A DNA stretch of 64,000 nucleotides from Zingiber officinale. Taxonomy: Eukaryota; Streptophyta; Magnoliopsida; Zingiberales; Zingiberaceae. Within the stretch, counting starts at the first letter, position 1. Every line of letters starts with the position of its first letter. Shown one piece after another: positions 22,571-36,104 of the stretch. The notes under the pieces were generated by a model, which had not been told where the DNA came from, made no database searches, and saw only the letters and a program-made list of their open reading frames with translations. Both the position numbers and the translations under genes were made by a program. The stretch lies in assembly GCF_018446385.1 (NCBI RefSeq), contig NC_056000.1:34199511-34263510 (forward strand), given 5' to 3'.

Positions 22571-25136
22571 CAAATGTTCAGAGAACATACCTCGCCAAGG
22601 CCGGCTGAAGCCTATTTGAGGCTCTAAGTGGAAAAAAAATTTAAGCTTTTGTCATTGTTTTTTTTTAAAAAAAAAATCCCTCACATTTTTTCATTTAGAC
22701 TTGGGATCTAAATCGGTGATTTAATTTTTTAAATAAATTAAATATTAATTTTAAAAAATATTTTTTTATACAATTTAATTTTTTCACTTTTTAAATAAAA
22801 ATTATTAATTAAATGTTCACATAAGTTCTCATAACCTAATTGAGAGAAATATGAGCTTTATAATATTAAAAAAAGTATTATTATTAGATATAATAATCTA
22901 CTTCGAGTAAATAATAAGTTTACAATTTACTTAGCTAAAAAAAATAAAATTATTTAGAAATGAAGAAAAATAGAAGTATGTAAAGATTGAGAGAACAATA
23001 CTTACAAAAAAGAACAAAATTAAGGAAATAAGAACAATAAAATAGGATAACAATAACAAAAAATCATGCTCCCAATCCCATGCTCAATTTATCATCATCG
23101 GTGAGCACAAAAAATAAATCAATAAAAAATAATATATAAAATGATAAAACTGAATACCATCCTTAGAAAATAAGGATCACAATAAGACCAAACTAACTGT
23201 TATCATTTATCAAAAACTAAATGAAATTCTTTTTAAGCACAAAGTAAAAGAAAAAACAAATCATATTTTTCATTACCTAAACCAGAACAATTGTAAATGA
23301 TAGAATGGAGATAAAAGAAAAATCGAATAACTTATGACTGTGAAAATATCTAAATAAAAATTAAACTTGAAGTAAAATGGTAGAAGTATGTAACTTATTA
23401 TTGCTAAAAAATAATAAAATCTTCTATTTTGATCCGACACAATATGGATGAATGCATCAACATCTTAATTTAATCAAGCAAGCAGCATCGTAGCACTGAC
23501 CAGATCAATGTATTAGTGTTAGATGCAGTTTCTCTTCTCCAATCTCAACGAAAAAGAGATACACAAAGAGGAGTTAGAAAAGGGGAAGAGGGGGAACTTA
23601 AAAAAAAACTAGTATTTTTATTTTACATTATATGGATAAGATAAAAAAAATTGAATTCATATTTTTATTAATTAAAGGAGAAAACATCGCCAATGAATGA
23701 GAAATATAATGAGAGCACGCGAAAGATATTGAATATGAATAAATTGAATTTTATAAAATAACATCTATAATTAAAAATAAATTTAATTGGTAAAAAAAAG
23801 TCCTCTATCCATTAAACCTAATGAGATCGTTATAAAATTCAAAATTTTGATAGATTGAGATTATATAAATATTTAATCACACGGGTCTATTCTTTTCCAT
23901 TCTTTTTAAAAAATATACATAAAAATATATTTAATATATTAAAAATAATGATCTCAATTTTTAAAAAATGAGATTGTACAATCTTTTATCACATGAGCCA
24001 TATTTTTTCCATTCTCTTTAAAAAAAGATATAAAAATATATTTAATATATTAAAAATAATGTGACCCAATAAAAATTGGGGTCCTAGGCATAAGTCTTAA
24101 TGGCATATGCTTAAAGCCGGTCCTATACATTGCCAATGGAGAAGACCCCCTTTATATACCACCTCTCATAACCTTCGCAATCATGAGATGCCGAAGTATG
24201 TCAGAGATTATTAGATAAAGTAAAGTGTATAACCTAAACAATGTGCAATAATTGTCCATGGAATCTTCTATTTATCCATATATATATATATATATACTTC
24301 TTTTTGTCGTTTATAGCTTATGCTGTTATTGAGGTTGTTGAAGGAATATATTGTCATAAGTAGTTTGCTGACGAGAAACAAGATGTTCTTTGAAGAATGT
24401 TCCAGAAGAATATTCTCTGACACATATTTGCTATTCTGACAGATTGTTAGGAGTCTTTACTCATATTGTCGGCTGAGTATATTTCGGCTGGCCTATAAGT
24501 TCGGCCGTCTTTATGTCTGTTCTCGTATTAAGTTGCTTTGTTATGTATTGAATGCTATTTAGAAATTCGTTCAGAAAATAATATGATGCATTGGGCGTAC
24601 TAGAAATCCATCTTGGGAGGCAATATAAAGTGAAGTACCTTAGGTCCTACCGGACTTTTGTCTGGTCGGGTCTATAACCCCGTCCGATTCCATTATCGAA
24701 CGGATTCACATGCGTATGGTCTCGTGGAAACCCGTAAGGTTGACCAGCAATAGGGTCGAATGAGTGTACGTAGAGAGATTTATAAGAATCTGGGAGATTG
24801 CCCCTTTTGCTGACTAGACCTATTGTTGGTCGATTGCGAGGTGGGCTGAACATTTTAGTCGACCTATGAGGTCGGCTGTCTCTAAACCCGATCGGCTATT
24901 GAATGACCGGATGTGCTATCTTTCTAGTTCGAGAATGAAGCACTGAACTCCTTATGTTCGACCGGCTTAAGGGTCGGTCGACCTTCTCTCGAACGGCTTA
25001 TAATCCGGCCGGGCTGGACCTGCGAACCTTAGTATTGGATAAACAATCAGAGTCAAGTGGGGGATGCTCTTCTTTATTAACTTTGACTGCTATTTCATTT
25101 TAATTTTGACCGTCACATCATCTTCTGGATTCGCTA
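22571..25136. other. Intergenic DNA with decayed transposon pieces
   Basis: No gene was recognised. An inverted pair of AGG-CCGGCT-type ends (about 22594-22620 and 24105-24125) may bound a degenerate DNA transposon. A tandem duplication of about 115 bp covers 23873-23964 and 23990-24075, sharing TATATTTAATATATTAAAAA. A (TA)n tract lies near 24279-24296. From about 24620 to 25060 the DNA is richer in GC, with repeated CCGACCGG-like words resembling an eroded Gypsy LTR; this last call is weak. Confidence 0.4.
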
Positions 25137-25144
25137 GTTACATC

Positions 25145-25659
25145 TAGAGCGGTCAAACGGGCCAACCCATGACGGGGCGGGGCGGGCCGACCCGTCAACT
25201 TAACGGGTTAGGGAATTTTCAACCCAACCCAATCTAAGGCGGGTTGCGGGTTTGGCGGGGCAACCCGCGGGCCTATCATTTTTTTTTTAAAAAAAAAATT
25301 AAAAATATTTTATATTTTCAACATTTTACTTCGGAAATATTTCATCAACCAAATGTATCCATAAACATGTATTTTACATATAAATGAACGCAAATGAGTA
25401 GTTATGTGGGATAAAAAGTATTATTTTTATTTCAAAATTATAAAAAGAAAGATAATAAATTGACAAAAAAACTTAGCTTACATGTGTTTTTCAACCCGCG
25501 GGCCAAACCCAAGCCCATCGCGGGCCGACCTGCGTGGGTCGCGGGCCTAGGCGGGTCGGCCCGTTGCGGGCTTGGGTTGATAAAATTTCAACCCAACCCG
25601 CTTAAATTATTTGGTAGGACGAGCCAATCCGACGGACTCAATTCAAATTAACGGCTCTA
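25145..25659. mobile_element. hAT-like MITE upstream of the polygalacturonase gene
   Basis: The ends TAGAGC and GCTCTA are inverted, and are followed inside by GGTCAAACGGGCC and its imperfect counterpart. Flanking 8-bp copies GTTACATC (25137-25144) and GTTACCTC (25660-25667) differ at one base. The interior has GC-rich GGGCGGGCCGACCCG words at both ends around an AT-rich core. This fits a non-autonomous hAT element. Confidence 0.78.
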
Positions 25660-25667
25660 GTTACCTC

Positions 25668-26060
25668 CCGTAGCAATAATATTTATATTTATAACACTTT
25701 ATCAAAATTCACCGTTCTACCTTATGTAAAATTACAGTTATAGTTAATAAAATAAAAATAATAAAATATGTTTTTAATATATTTTAAAATGGAATTACTT
25801 TTCACAATAAGTATGCCGTTTTAATATTATTACTTTTATTCATTTAACCGTTTAAAATTAGTTGAGTAGAAAAAACGGGTCGGATGTGATATAGAAATTT
25901 AGTTATTTAGTTACGACTGACTCAAGTTAGTTAGTGTAGACGGGCGAGGCAGGGCGAAATGACATCCTTAGCCCTAAGGCAAAATTACACTTGCCGCGGT
26001 GTTTTCCTCGATAAAACAAACCAACGAACGTCCTCGCCTTCCTCGTCGGCGGTGTCGGTG
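25668..26060 (+). promoter_or_regulatory. Promoter and 5' UTR region of the polygalacturonase gene
   Basis: AT-rich sequence turns GC-rich near 25930, about 130 bp before the chosen start codon. An upstream in-frame ATG at 25959 exists but gives an unlikely N-terminus. No single clear TATA box was fixed. Confidence 0.4.
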
Positions 26061-29000
26061 ATGGTGGATCCTCGCCGTGCCGGAGCGAGATCATCGCCGG
26101 GAGAGACACTGTCTCGGTTCATGTCCGCTGCCGCGATCCTCCTCCTCCTCCTCCTGCTCTTCGATGCGCTCCTCCGCATCGATGCTCGCCCCGAGTACTC
26201 GCCGTCGCCGATGCAGCTCCTTCGATCGGATCATCGCGATGGGAAAGTCGCGATCTCGGTGGATGAATTCGGAGCTAAAGGCAACGGATTGGATGATGAC
26301 ACCGCGGTACGCACTTTCCCTTTTGATGATGTGTGGGATCGGATCGGCCCGATTAATTAGTTCGATGCTTCACTGTTGTTCAATTTTTTATTTTTTTTTT
26401 TGAATCGAGATCAGGGGAAAGATCACAAAAAGGATTTGATGATGAACAATATTGATCATTTAACAGATTAATGAATTCAAACATTTTGCTCACTGTCACT
26501 GTAGGCTTAATCTAATTAGCTTCCTGGACTAATATATACAAACCGATAGATCTCGTATCTTGAAGAATATATTAGTTTCTGATGTATATCATGAAGAAAA
26601 CCTACATTTTTCCATTGCAAATTTCCTTATTAATCTCGTATCTTGGCTGGTTCCACAACTATGGATTGATACCAAACGACCATTCTGAAATGTTGAATGA
26701 CTGAATGTTGGAAGAAAAAAAGTTTGGTGGCGTTTGGTAATCATGAGTTTCTCTAGAAAGAGTTCATTGAGGATTACTGTATTTTGCTAAAATCATTTTT
26801 TAGATGGGAAGTTTTGAAATTCTCCTGTATAAAGCAAGCAACAAGAAATTCTAAGATTAGTGGTTAGTGTTCTGTAAAACTATGCAAACTTGTTCTTCTA
26901 CTGCCTTCGATTGTTTTTTTAATTGGCCTTTCTGATAAATAATCCATTTTCAGGCTTTCAAAAGTGCATGGGACTATGCTTGTTCATCACCGATTAGAAT
27001 GGGCATAAACTTTCTTGCAAGTAATGTGTACTTGATTAATCCTATCTATATCGGTGGCCCTTGTATCTCTAAGATGATATTAACGGCAAGTATATGCATT
27101 TAGGAACTGATATTACAGCTATCACTCTATTTTTTTGGTTGGCTCACTTAACTCAATGGAGACCTGTGTTCTAGCAGATATCGGGAACCATAATTGCTCC
27201 TTCGGATCCTGAAATTTGGGATGGGCATGATCCTAGAAAATGGATTTACTTTCATGGGGTTAATGAGATAGTTGTGCGTGGCGGTGGAACTGTAAATGGC
27301 ATGGGACATGAATGGTGGTCAAGGTCCTGCAAAAGAAACGCAACTAATGTATATCCTTCGATAAGCTATCTTTATTTATGCCTTCATTTATTGTTTCGAC
27401 AAAAGTTAATTTACATAACATTCAATTTGCAGCCTTGTCGTCATGCTCCAACGGTAAGCACCCCATTCAATTCCGTCACGGTTGGCATCCCTTGTTGTGA
27501 TTTATGTTCCTTAGATGAATCCAATACATGGCAATGCAGGCAATTACTTTTCACAGGAGCAAGCATGTCATCCTCCAAGATTTGAATGTATTCAATAGCC
27601 AACAGATGCATGTTGCATTCACCTCTTGCTCTCATGTTCGTGTGTCACGATTGAAGGTGATTGCACCTGCTGAGAGCCCTAATACTGATGGAATTCATAT
27701 AAGTGAATCTCGGTCCATTGTGGTTGAAGGTAGCATTATTAGCACAGGTGTGTGCCAGCATGACTGCTGTGTAATATCTCACTTCACACCGGTTTATTCT
27801 AACTTCTTGTTGCTTATTCTCCTTCAACATACTTGCTTTTCTGATTGATTCTTACAGGCTTGAATTTCTAAATTTTGAGATAGTTTATCATGAATAACTA
27901 GTGAATTGTAGATTGTCAAACATCAAAGATATATGTTGTTAATTTTCTTTTTGGTCTTTGACAAACGAATGCGAGATAAATCCATGTACCGGAAGGAGTC
28001 AAAATGGTTAAGCTCCTCCTAGTAATTCTGTTACATGGAGTTGGATCCCCAATTTTAGGTGGAAAGTATCCCAAATTTAGCTCGCTTACCACTAAACCAA
28101 GCAATGGTTGTTGAAATGTGTTACCAATTCAAACTTTACAGTGTTCAGATGTTAACTTCAGTATCTAGTTTCCTGAGAAATATTTCTTTTTTGCTTGAGT
28201 GGAAAAGACAATCAAAGTTTAACAGAATCAATTCTTCATGTTCTTTCTTCCACTGACCTCCCACTCTTAAATCTTACTGAGATTTCCTGTATGCATTTCA
28301 TTTCAGGGGATGACTGCATCTCTATCGTTGGCAATTCTTCCAATATCCAAGTAAAAGGTATCGTATGTGGACCTGGTCACGGTATAAGGTAAGATGAAAA
28401 GGGAATTATACATGAACTTTGATTCATCAAAGATAGCACAGTCAGTGACCTTGATGGAATTTGTAGCTTTTTTTTCATATTTGTTCTGACAGCTACTAGT
28501 GATTTGCTGCAGTATCGGAAGCTTAGGCAAATCAAATTCCTTTTCGAAGGTACATCATATACTAGTGGAGAAGAGTCTAATTATCAACAGTGAAAATGGT
28601 TTAAGGATCAAAACCTGGCAGGTATCTTACTACTACTGTTGCTTGAGTACCTTACATTTTAATTCGCTCCAATTGCAATGTTATCTTACATTCTTACTTC
28701 ATGTGTTCTTTCTTCTAGGGTGGCAGTGGCTATGCGCGGAACATAAAATTTCGTAACATCCAGATGAGCAATGTTTCAAATCCGATAATCATCGATCAGT
28801 ATTACTGTGATTCCCTTAGTCCATGTGAAAACCAGGTATCATCAGTTTTGAAAACCTTCTTGTCAATCTTTCAAATAAACTATGTTGCTTATTGATCTTA
28901 CTTCGACGAAATTAGACATCTGCTGTGGAGGTGCATGACATTGCTTTCGTTGGAATAAAAGGAACATCGGCAACGCAAAATGCGATAGCTTTTTCTTGCA

Positions 29001-29206
29001 GTGATAGTGCTCCCTGTGAGAAAATATTACTCACAGACATTCAGTTGTTACTAGAATCTGGCGGCAATGCAACTGCTTATTGTTGGAAGGCATCAGGTTC
29101 TAGTTCTGGTTTAATCACTCCACCTTCTTGTCTATCTAGTGGTCTCTTCAATCTCATCAAACAAAAGGCTAATTCGATCGAAGGTTCCAGCTCGCCAAGT
29201 CGATAA
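26061..29206 (+). CDS. Polygalacturonase-like protein, glycoside hydrolase family 28 (9 exons)
   Basis: The family cleaves alpha-1,4 bonds in pectin in the cell wall. Exons are 26061-26306, 26954-27085, 27178-27348, 27433-27453, 27540-27747, 28307-28388, 28513-28621, 28719-28835 and 28916-29206; joined they give 458 aa. A Leu-rich hydrophobic segment at about residues 21-38 could be a signal peptide or anchor. The start could also be the second Met at residue 21. GH28 motifs are all present: NTDG at 238-241, GDDC at 260-263, GHG at 283-285 and RIKT at 318-321, so the three catalytic Asp are kept. The early motif DEFGAKGNGLDDDT is typical. Two features stand out: intron 2 starts with GC rather than GT, and exon 4 is only 21 bp. 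The exon 3 start could be three bases earlier. Substrate is inferred from the family only. Confidence 0.88.
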
Positions 29207-30302
29207 AGGCCAACTTAGCAACTTTAAAAGTCGTCGCCAAGATCCGGAGTTCAACCTTCACTTTCACCTAAGGAAATGGGGTTGCTTTCGAGTGTATATA
29301 TATATATATATATATATATAGAATATTTAGGCTAAATCAATAATATTTAAGATATTGATTTTTAATTTTAACTAAAAACTTTAGAACTTAATCTTTAATT
29401 TTAACTAAAAACTTTAGAACTTATACTATTGTTAGATATGTAAATTTGATTTATTAGACATTTGATACATTTTAGAAGTTAATTATGAATAAATACATAA
29501 AGGGAGTTTAGCACAACTATAAACTTAGTATAGTTGGTGACCTAAAGATCACATATTTAAGTCAGGCATTTGATAAATTTTAAAAGTTAATTATGATTAA
29601 ATACATAGAGAATTTTGATGCGACAATAAAATTACTATTGTATAACTTAAAAATTATGAATTCGAGCCTAAAAAATAATTACAGATTCATGTCTCCAAAA
29701 TAATCTCTTAGAAAATAGAATAACACATACAATATATTCTTCTATAAAACTCCACATAAATGGGAGATTCACTCACCAAACTGCCCTTTTAATTATGAAT
29801 AAAAACATTTTAACCTACTTAGATTAATTAAAATTTATTCTATAAATTAAAGTATGTGACTTTTAATGGTCAGCTGACGTAAGTACACAAATTAAAAGCT
29901 GTGATTCCTAATTGAAATTTCTCTATAAAAGAAGACTATTTATCCCACATTTTTAATCAGAGAATAATTTTGAAAATTCAAAATAGGTATTTTCATATCT
30001 GAAGAAGATTTATGTCTGGTTCCCCAATTAGTAGAGTCAATATCTGTTTTATATGTCTCAAACCGTTCCATTTGCTTCAAACAATATTATACAATGTCCA
30101 CAATGCAAAATAGGCGAAGATTTTGATCTCGAACTTGTAGATACAGAGTTATGTAACACATCAAATTCCAATAAGAACCAATTTCAGTGTTGATAACCAT
30201 TTGAAAGATGGTGCATCGGGCAGGGACACTCGCATTGTAACATTTAAATTATCAAGCTGTTAGCAGAAACATAGCTCCAGTTGCTTGTGTGATTGATTTA
30301 TT
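29207..30302. other. Intergenic DNA between two gene ends
   Basis: The stretch lies between the 3' ends of two converging genes. A (TA)n tract is at about 29294-29319. Two near-copies of a segment with ATTTGATA, AAGTTAATTATGA and AATACATA words lie at 29458-29510 and 29567-29612. The rest is AT-rich with no open frame, and the two 3' UTRs should lie at its edges. Confidence 0.5.
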
Positions 30303-32428
30303 TCACTTACTGAAAAAGATTCGATTTACCACGTCGACGGGCAAGGCATAGGCAGGATCGATCGGCTTTATTCCTGGGTATTCCAGCAGAGACAAGCCTG
30401 TTCATAAAAAAATGAAGCTTCAGATGAAGATGCTACAGTTCAAGAGACTGGTATTTTGCAAAGATCACTCTATCGTTTGTGGTCTCAAAGAGTAACATCG
30501 ACAAATAGGTAAAAGTACACTTATGTGACTTGGATTTGAGTACAAATACTGACATAGTTACGGTTGGAATACATGAAGCGTCCAACGATTAAAAAAAAAA
30601 TAGAAATACAAAAAGTTTACCTGCTACCCCAAAGTAGGTATGATAGACATCTACTGCATTGTCTGGTCTATCTGAAATTCCTCCATTCTCTTTGTCCTGC
30701 ATTTTAACAACAATCAAGCAAGTCGATTGGTAGGAGGGAAAAAAATGGCTTCTCAATCGAAATAAAATCTTGAAGTGCTGCCAAAATAAGTATTAGAAAG
30801 CGGACCTGACAGTTCAAGATGAACCTAGTGAGTTTTTCTTTATCGATCCAGTGTACTCTATCAATCATAACTAAACTAGATAATACCCACCAAGAATAGC
30901 AGACCTGCAGCCATTTCAATAAGATGTATATCAAGTCAAAGAAAAGGAAATAAATTAAAGGGCTAAATATGAATTAAAAAAAAAAATTCTGATCCCACAT
31001 CAGCAAGTTTCTCAGGACGGCCATTCAATCCTCCATCTTTGCATTGCCGTTCACATAGCCACCAACCGAGAAGGTCTCTGTCGACATGGTGCAGAGATCC
31101 CGTGATTGCAAGGGTACCCACACAACAAAAGACTGCAAACAATATGATGGTGGAAATTTAGTAAGGAAGCAACGAGGTTTCTCGGACCAGGATAGGATAG
31201 AAACACATTTTCTTTTGAGCTAAAAACATTAAACAATCAGTAATCAGATTGGTAAAACACAACTTATATGAGTGAGAATAGACTAAACTACAAGGAGATT
31301 ACTCTGTCCAGCATGTGACTCCCCACCAGGTATAGAGCCGAATCCACCATCCAAGTTTTTACAACTTACAATGTAATTTACAGCACTCTCCACATTGATT
31401 TTACTTAGCTGACCCAACAGTGAGAGACAGCATATTGCAATATAAGAGAACCTACATCAAGAACTTATATCAAATTCTACAATATGTCACATTGGGAAAC
31501 TAAGGAAACAATGTACCTAGTGTCAACTTCACCCCACATATCACCAGAGAAGGAGCCATCTTCATTCTGCAACCCGGCCACATCTAAATATAAACTTAAG
31601 TGTACCAAAAGATACAGTTGAACTATCATTCTGAGGACTACATGTTAAAATATCACATCATACATTTTACAAAGTACTTTTGATGATTCATGATTAAAAA
31701 CCATAAATATCTATTTAGCTAGACAAGTAAAACATTATCTACTGAAGATTTAGCAATAACAATGATTTATGGTTGAGTGCTGTGTGCTCAATCAAAGTTT
31801 CATAGAATCAAGTTAATGAAATAAGCAATAAATAATGCCACTTAAATCTTGTGACATAAGAAATTGATAATGACACTAGACCTTGTGCAGAAAGAAATAA
31901 GTGATTCCGCAATAAAGGAAGGATACAATCCGAAACTTTATCAATGTCAAGAACATCAAGTCTGTTAAGAAGGGCTAAAACTTGAACAGCACTTAGTGTG
32001 TATAGAAGATGTGGATCATGTCCAACATTTCCACCAAAGCCTCCTGCAATCACCCTCAAATTTTATCACACTGCAACCTTAAAAAATATATAGATATCAA
32101 ATACCTAATGTTGGGTCATGATCTTACCAGAACCTATGTCTTGACATTGCATAATCCACTGCACAATTTCATCCGGTTTCACAGCTTCAATTTCATTAAG
32201 CAAATCAAGTGTAGTAAGACCCCAGTATGCTCCATTCAGTCTCAAATGCTCTATCACCAGAGCCTCAAAACTGTCTTTCTTCTGATGTAAGTATGGAAGT
32301 GTTCAAACTCCTCAGTTAATGCAAAAGGAAATTGTCTTGCAAAAGATAAGATCAATGATGAAGACATACAAAACCTTTTCTACAGAAACAATATATTGCA
32401 CATGCTTCTTTCCTTCCAACTCTCCCAT
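30303..32428 (-). CDS. Geranylgeranyl transferase type-2 subunit beta (Rab GGTase beta), 9 coding exons
   Basis: With the alpha subunit and Rab escort protein this enzyme adds geranylgeranyl groups to C-terminal cysteines of Rab GTPases in the cytosol. Coding exons in reading order are 32375-32428, 32128-32281, 31927-32043, 31517-31583, 31303-31451, 30999-31132, 30806-30904, 30621-30696 and 30303-30397. All introns are GT/AG, phases agree, and the product is 314 aa, close to the usual size for the family. It shows the repeated [10 protein letters not shown]- and [10 protein letters not shown]-type prenyltransferase repeats. The zinc ligands of the family fit D225 and C227 (in LADVCYSWW) and H277 (in DVYHTYFG). 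The start is the first ATG of an exon preceded by a splice acceptor, so a further 5' UTR exon is expected near 32744-32960. No damage was seen. Confidence 0.93.
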
Positions 32429-33030
32429 TTCCTCTCCAAATTTAACTGATTCTTCGGTTCTACATTCAGAAAATTGACATTCATTTTCAGAAAAGCAAAA
32501 GCAGAAGATGGAAGCAGAGAAAGGCTAGGCCTAGGGTAAAAGTCATGCCAAAATTTGACTGGCTACTAAATTACAAAATATTGAAAAGATAAAAATTATA
32601 GGAAAAAAGCATAAACATATAACATAAGAAAGTTTAAGAACATATGAATTACATCGATCTGGTACTGATACACTCCCAGACGAAATTGTCACAAGTTTAC
32701 AACTATAATAGAACATATGAAGAATCAAAGGTTGTGAGGCTACCTTATCGAAGAAGCTTCGCCCCAACAGACGGAGATCGCGAGGGAGATGTGTCCTACG
32801 TCGACAAGATCTAGAGAGAAGGGAGAAGGATCGAAGCAGTGGAGAATGTTACCGATGATAGTGAACGAAGAGAGCCAAGGAGAAAGCTCCGATCGTTGCT
32901 TCCGGCGGACAGGCGGCGGTGGAGGGTTGGGTGGGGAAGGGAGTCGGCCACAGCGAAATGGCGTGGGGAACGGAGAATGGACGACTCGTGACGAAAAGAC
33001 TTTTATACCCTTTTGAATATATTATTTTTT
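32429..33030 (-). promoter_or_regulatory. 5' UTR and promoter region of the Rab GGTase beta gene
   Basis: A splice acceptor precedes the first coding exon (exon begins at 32459). A matching donor on the minus strand at 32744 suggests a non-coding first exon running to about 32960 in GC-richer DNA. The open frames on the plus strand here are not supported as genes. Confidence 0.5.
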
Positions 33031-36000
33031 CCAAGTGTGAAACCGGATTGACCGGAATGAGCCCGATCTGAATCCAGTCGGACTATTAATTTAGCATGGC
33101 ACATCGGGTCTAACCCATATCGAGTCTAACTTAATCTATCGTGGGTCATAACGGGCAGGATTTGTGATATGGTCCCGAACCCGGTTGAGTTGATTTTAAA
33201 TATGTAGGTTAGACTCAATGCGACCTAAGAATGGATGGTGATGCGGACATAACTTGGGGACATAGGAGTAATTAGGGAGGAAGAGAAAGGTAGTTTAGTT
33301 TTTTATTATTAAAATTTTAAATTTATAGAACGAACTGTTTATTAAAGAGAAGGGGGATTCAGCTGCTTTCTTCCACTGCCGTCATATGGATGAAGCAAAT
33401 ATGCTATGTCGTTGCTGGAGGTTCTCGCCGTCATCTCACTAGAGATTTCATACGTCTCTCCCTCTCTCTTGATGCTTCATGTTTTGGGATCTCCATCACC
33501 TCTCACATCGGAGGAGAAGGCACTCGCACCACCAATGTCGTCGAGATCGCCCAAGCATGCCCCGTCCTCCTCCTTCACCAGCCGCCATTGTCGTTGGTCA
33601 AGGATGCACGGGATAGTCGCCACTTCCTCCCTTTTCCGGAGTGGATGCCGTCGAGGAGCATCGCTGTCGCCGCCTCTAGCGGTCACCGTCACTCCTCAAG
33701 CGGTCGCCGTCGCCAACCCCAGCGGCCGTCGTCACCCCCAGCGGCCGTCGTCGCCCCTAGTGGTCGTTGCTGCCCCCAATGGCCGCCGCCACCCCCACCC
33801 CCAGCGACCGTCGCCGCCGCCCCCAGCGGCCACCGCTGCTGCCCCTAGCAGTCGCCGCCATCACCTCCAACGGCTACTGTCGTCGTCGCCGCTGTCGTCG
33901 CCTCCAGCGGCTATCGTCATTGTCGCTGTCGCCGCCGCCGTCACCTCCCGCGATTAACCTGAGATAGCTTATCGTCTCTGTTCGCTGCTACGGGCCGAGC
34001 ATTATGATCAGTTCATCGATCTACTAGAGGGCTCTTTCCTGGACCAGGGTACACCACCGTATTCGTTCTTTATTCATTTCATTGTTCTATTGTTATTCGA
34101 CTGTTTATATATTTTTAGCAAATGTCTCGAGCATTGGGATACCAGAGACCAAGACAATCCGGTCGTTGGCTATATGTAACGTTGATCAGAGTACTTTTGA
34201 CGACTTGATCAACATAGAAGATAGATCATCATCCCCTTTACTTTAAGTCATGAAGATACGATTAGTATTCTAGCTACGTCATTTTGACAGTTTCATCCTT
34301 TCATATTCCCGACAAGATCAGATGGTACTTGATCGCCTCGGTTGATACAATCTGTAAGTCAAGCCTTCCTCACTTAGCTCGACCCATGCATCAGCACAAG
34401 CTAGGCTCAATTGTTTCTGACCAGGGTCACGATGTGCATGATCCCAATTGGGCAGGCTAGCAAGTCCCCGTTTTGATTGACATCTTTATAACAAATCGTC
34501 CATACTTTCATGCATGAAAAATACACGAGTAAACACTTCACGCCGTCTTCTAGTCCAATGATTTCATTCGGTCGGAAAGCGTCAGATTGTCTCGCGGCCC
34601 CTCCGATGAATGGCATAGCAGCGTAGCTAAGAAAGAGAATCAATCCAACAAATTAAAAAATTAATATAATATAAAATCAAATTATTCAAACTTAAAAACT
34701 CAAAAATACATAAAAATATAAGTTAAAAATTTCAAAAATTCCAGTGTAAATCTATTTTCACAATCTAAAAACTTTTAAGAAGCTAAAAAACTAACTTAAA
34801 TCGAAAGTTTCAAACTTAGCATTTAGTTCTAATTGAAATAATAATTTATTAATCCTCGAAACTTATTTTGACTCACAGTTAAAAATTCATTTGTAATTTC
34901 ACTTCATCCTTGTAATATTTAGCTTTTCTATACATAAGACATTCATTTTAGTCTAAATAATTATTTTAATTAGCAACCAAATAAAATAAAATTTATAATT
35001 TTCCTTCAATTAATGAAACATTAAAGAAGAAATGAACAACTTCTCCTTACTTCTCTTGTTGTTAATATGATTGGACAAATGAGAAAAAAAGCTACTTGTA
35101 AAGGGATGCTCGCTTGAAAAAAAAGGGAAGGCCATTGCTTTTGAAAAAAAAATAAAGTAGAGAAGATAGGGTGGAAGAAGCAAAAGAGAAGAGTTTCACT
35201 GTCTTCGTCAGCAACCTCGATTAGTTTTAGTGAGATCTACAACGATACAAAGAGAGAAAGGTAAAATAAAACAGAATTATTCTTCTGGTGCAAACAAAAC
35301 CTTAGAAATAATGAGAAAGGGAAGATGATGCGAGGGCTGTTTTTGTTGCTGAAAGAGGGCAATAGCTAATGCTCCATTTCTTGCTTGCTAGAGAAAAGAA
35401 AGCAGAAAAAAAAATAGATCTTGTACTTGAGAAGAGGAGAGGAAAAAGCTATAGATTTATTACCGTTGGAGAAGAGAAGGAGAAGAAGGAAAGAGGAAAG
35501 AAGAGGAATGAAAAAATTAAAGAGAGGGATGAGCGAAGACATGATGATGGCGTACGACATGGCGAGGGATACTGCATGCGTAGGGAGACAAAAAGAGGAA
35601 AGAGAGTTTCCTCAAAACTATTCTAATTCATTTTAAATCGAAAGAACTCGTTTAAACTTTAAACTTGATTCAACTGTAATTTAATCAAATCAACTCCAAA
35701 TTAATCCTGATTTAAACCAATATAATATATATCTCCATGTCTACCTGTTGGATTTAGTTCAAATCCAATTTGATTTTAATTTAGTGTCTCACTTTGTATT
35801 CTGTGATTTAGTTCATTCATTTATTATTATATATTTTATTTTAAAAATTAAATACTTAATATTCTAAGTCATGATATTTCCTAAAAAAGTGGTACCAATG
35901 GATAGTGATCGGTCGGCTATACAGATAACTCGTTGTCGATCAACAAAGCCACACTTGAGTTTGCGCGACAACGCTTGAACTAAAATACATGGTAAAAAAT

Positions 36001-36100
36001 TAAAATGCCAAACGACGAGAAAGAATCTAAGGGTTAGCCGGATGATCAAGCATTCATTGATACTTAAGAAAATTTTTACATAAGCAAAACTCTTCACTCC
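33031..36100. other. Intergenic DNA with a GC-rich trinucleotide tract
   Basis: At 33640-33957 the plus strand is dominated by CCG, GCC, GTC and TCG triplets and gives open frames in several phases. This is expected of low-complexity DNA, so no gene is called. The remainder is AT-rich. A short minus-strand frame at 34407-34643 is not recognised. A purine-rich stretch lies at 35390-35560. Confidence 0.45.
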
Positions 36101-36104
36101 AAAT

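Noticed and set aside
33390-33957. Ser/Pro/Ala-rich open frames of 150-180 residues
   Set aside because: They come from a CCG/GTC-rich low-complexity tract that is open in several frames; no domain, splice pattern or homologue was recognised.
34407-34643. Possible gene on the minus strand (78 residues)
   Set aside because: No recognisable domain, no partner exons found, and the neighbourhood is degenerate repeat DNA.
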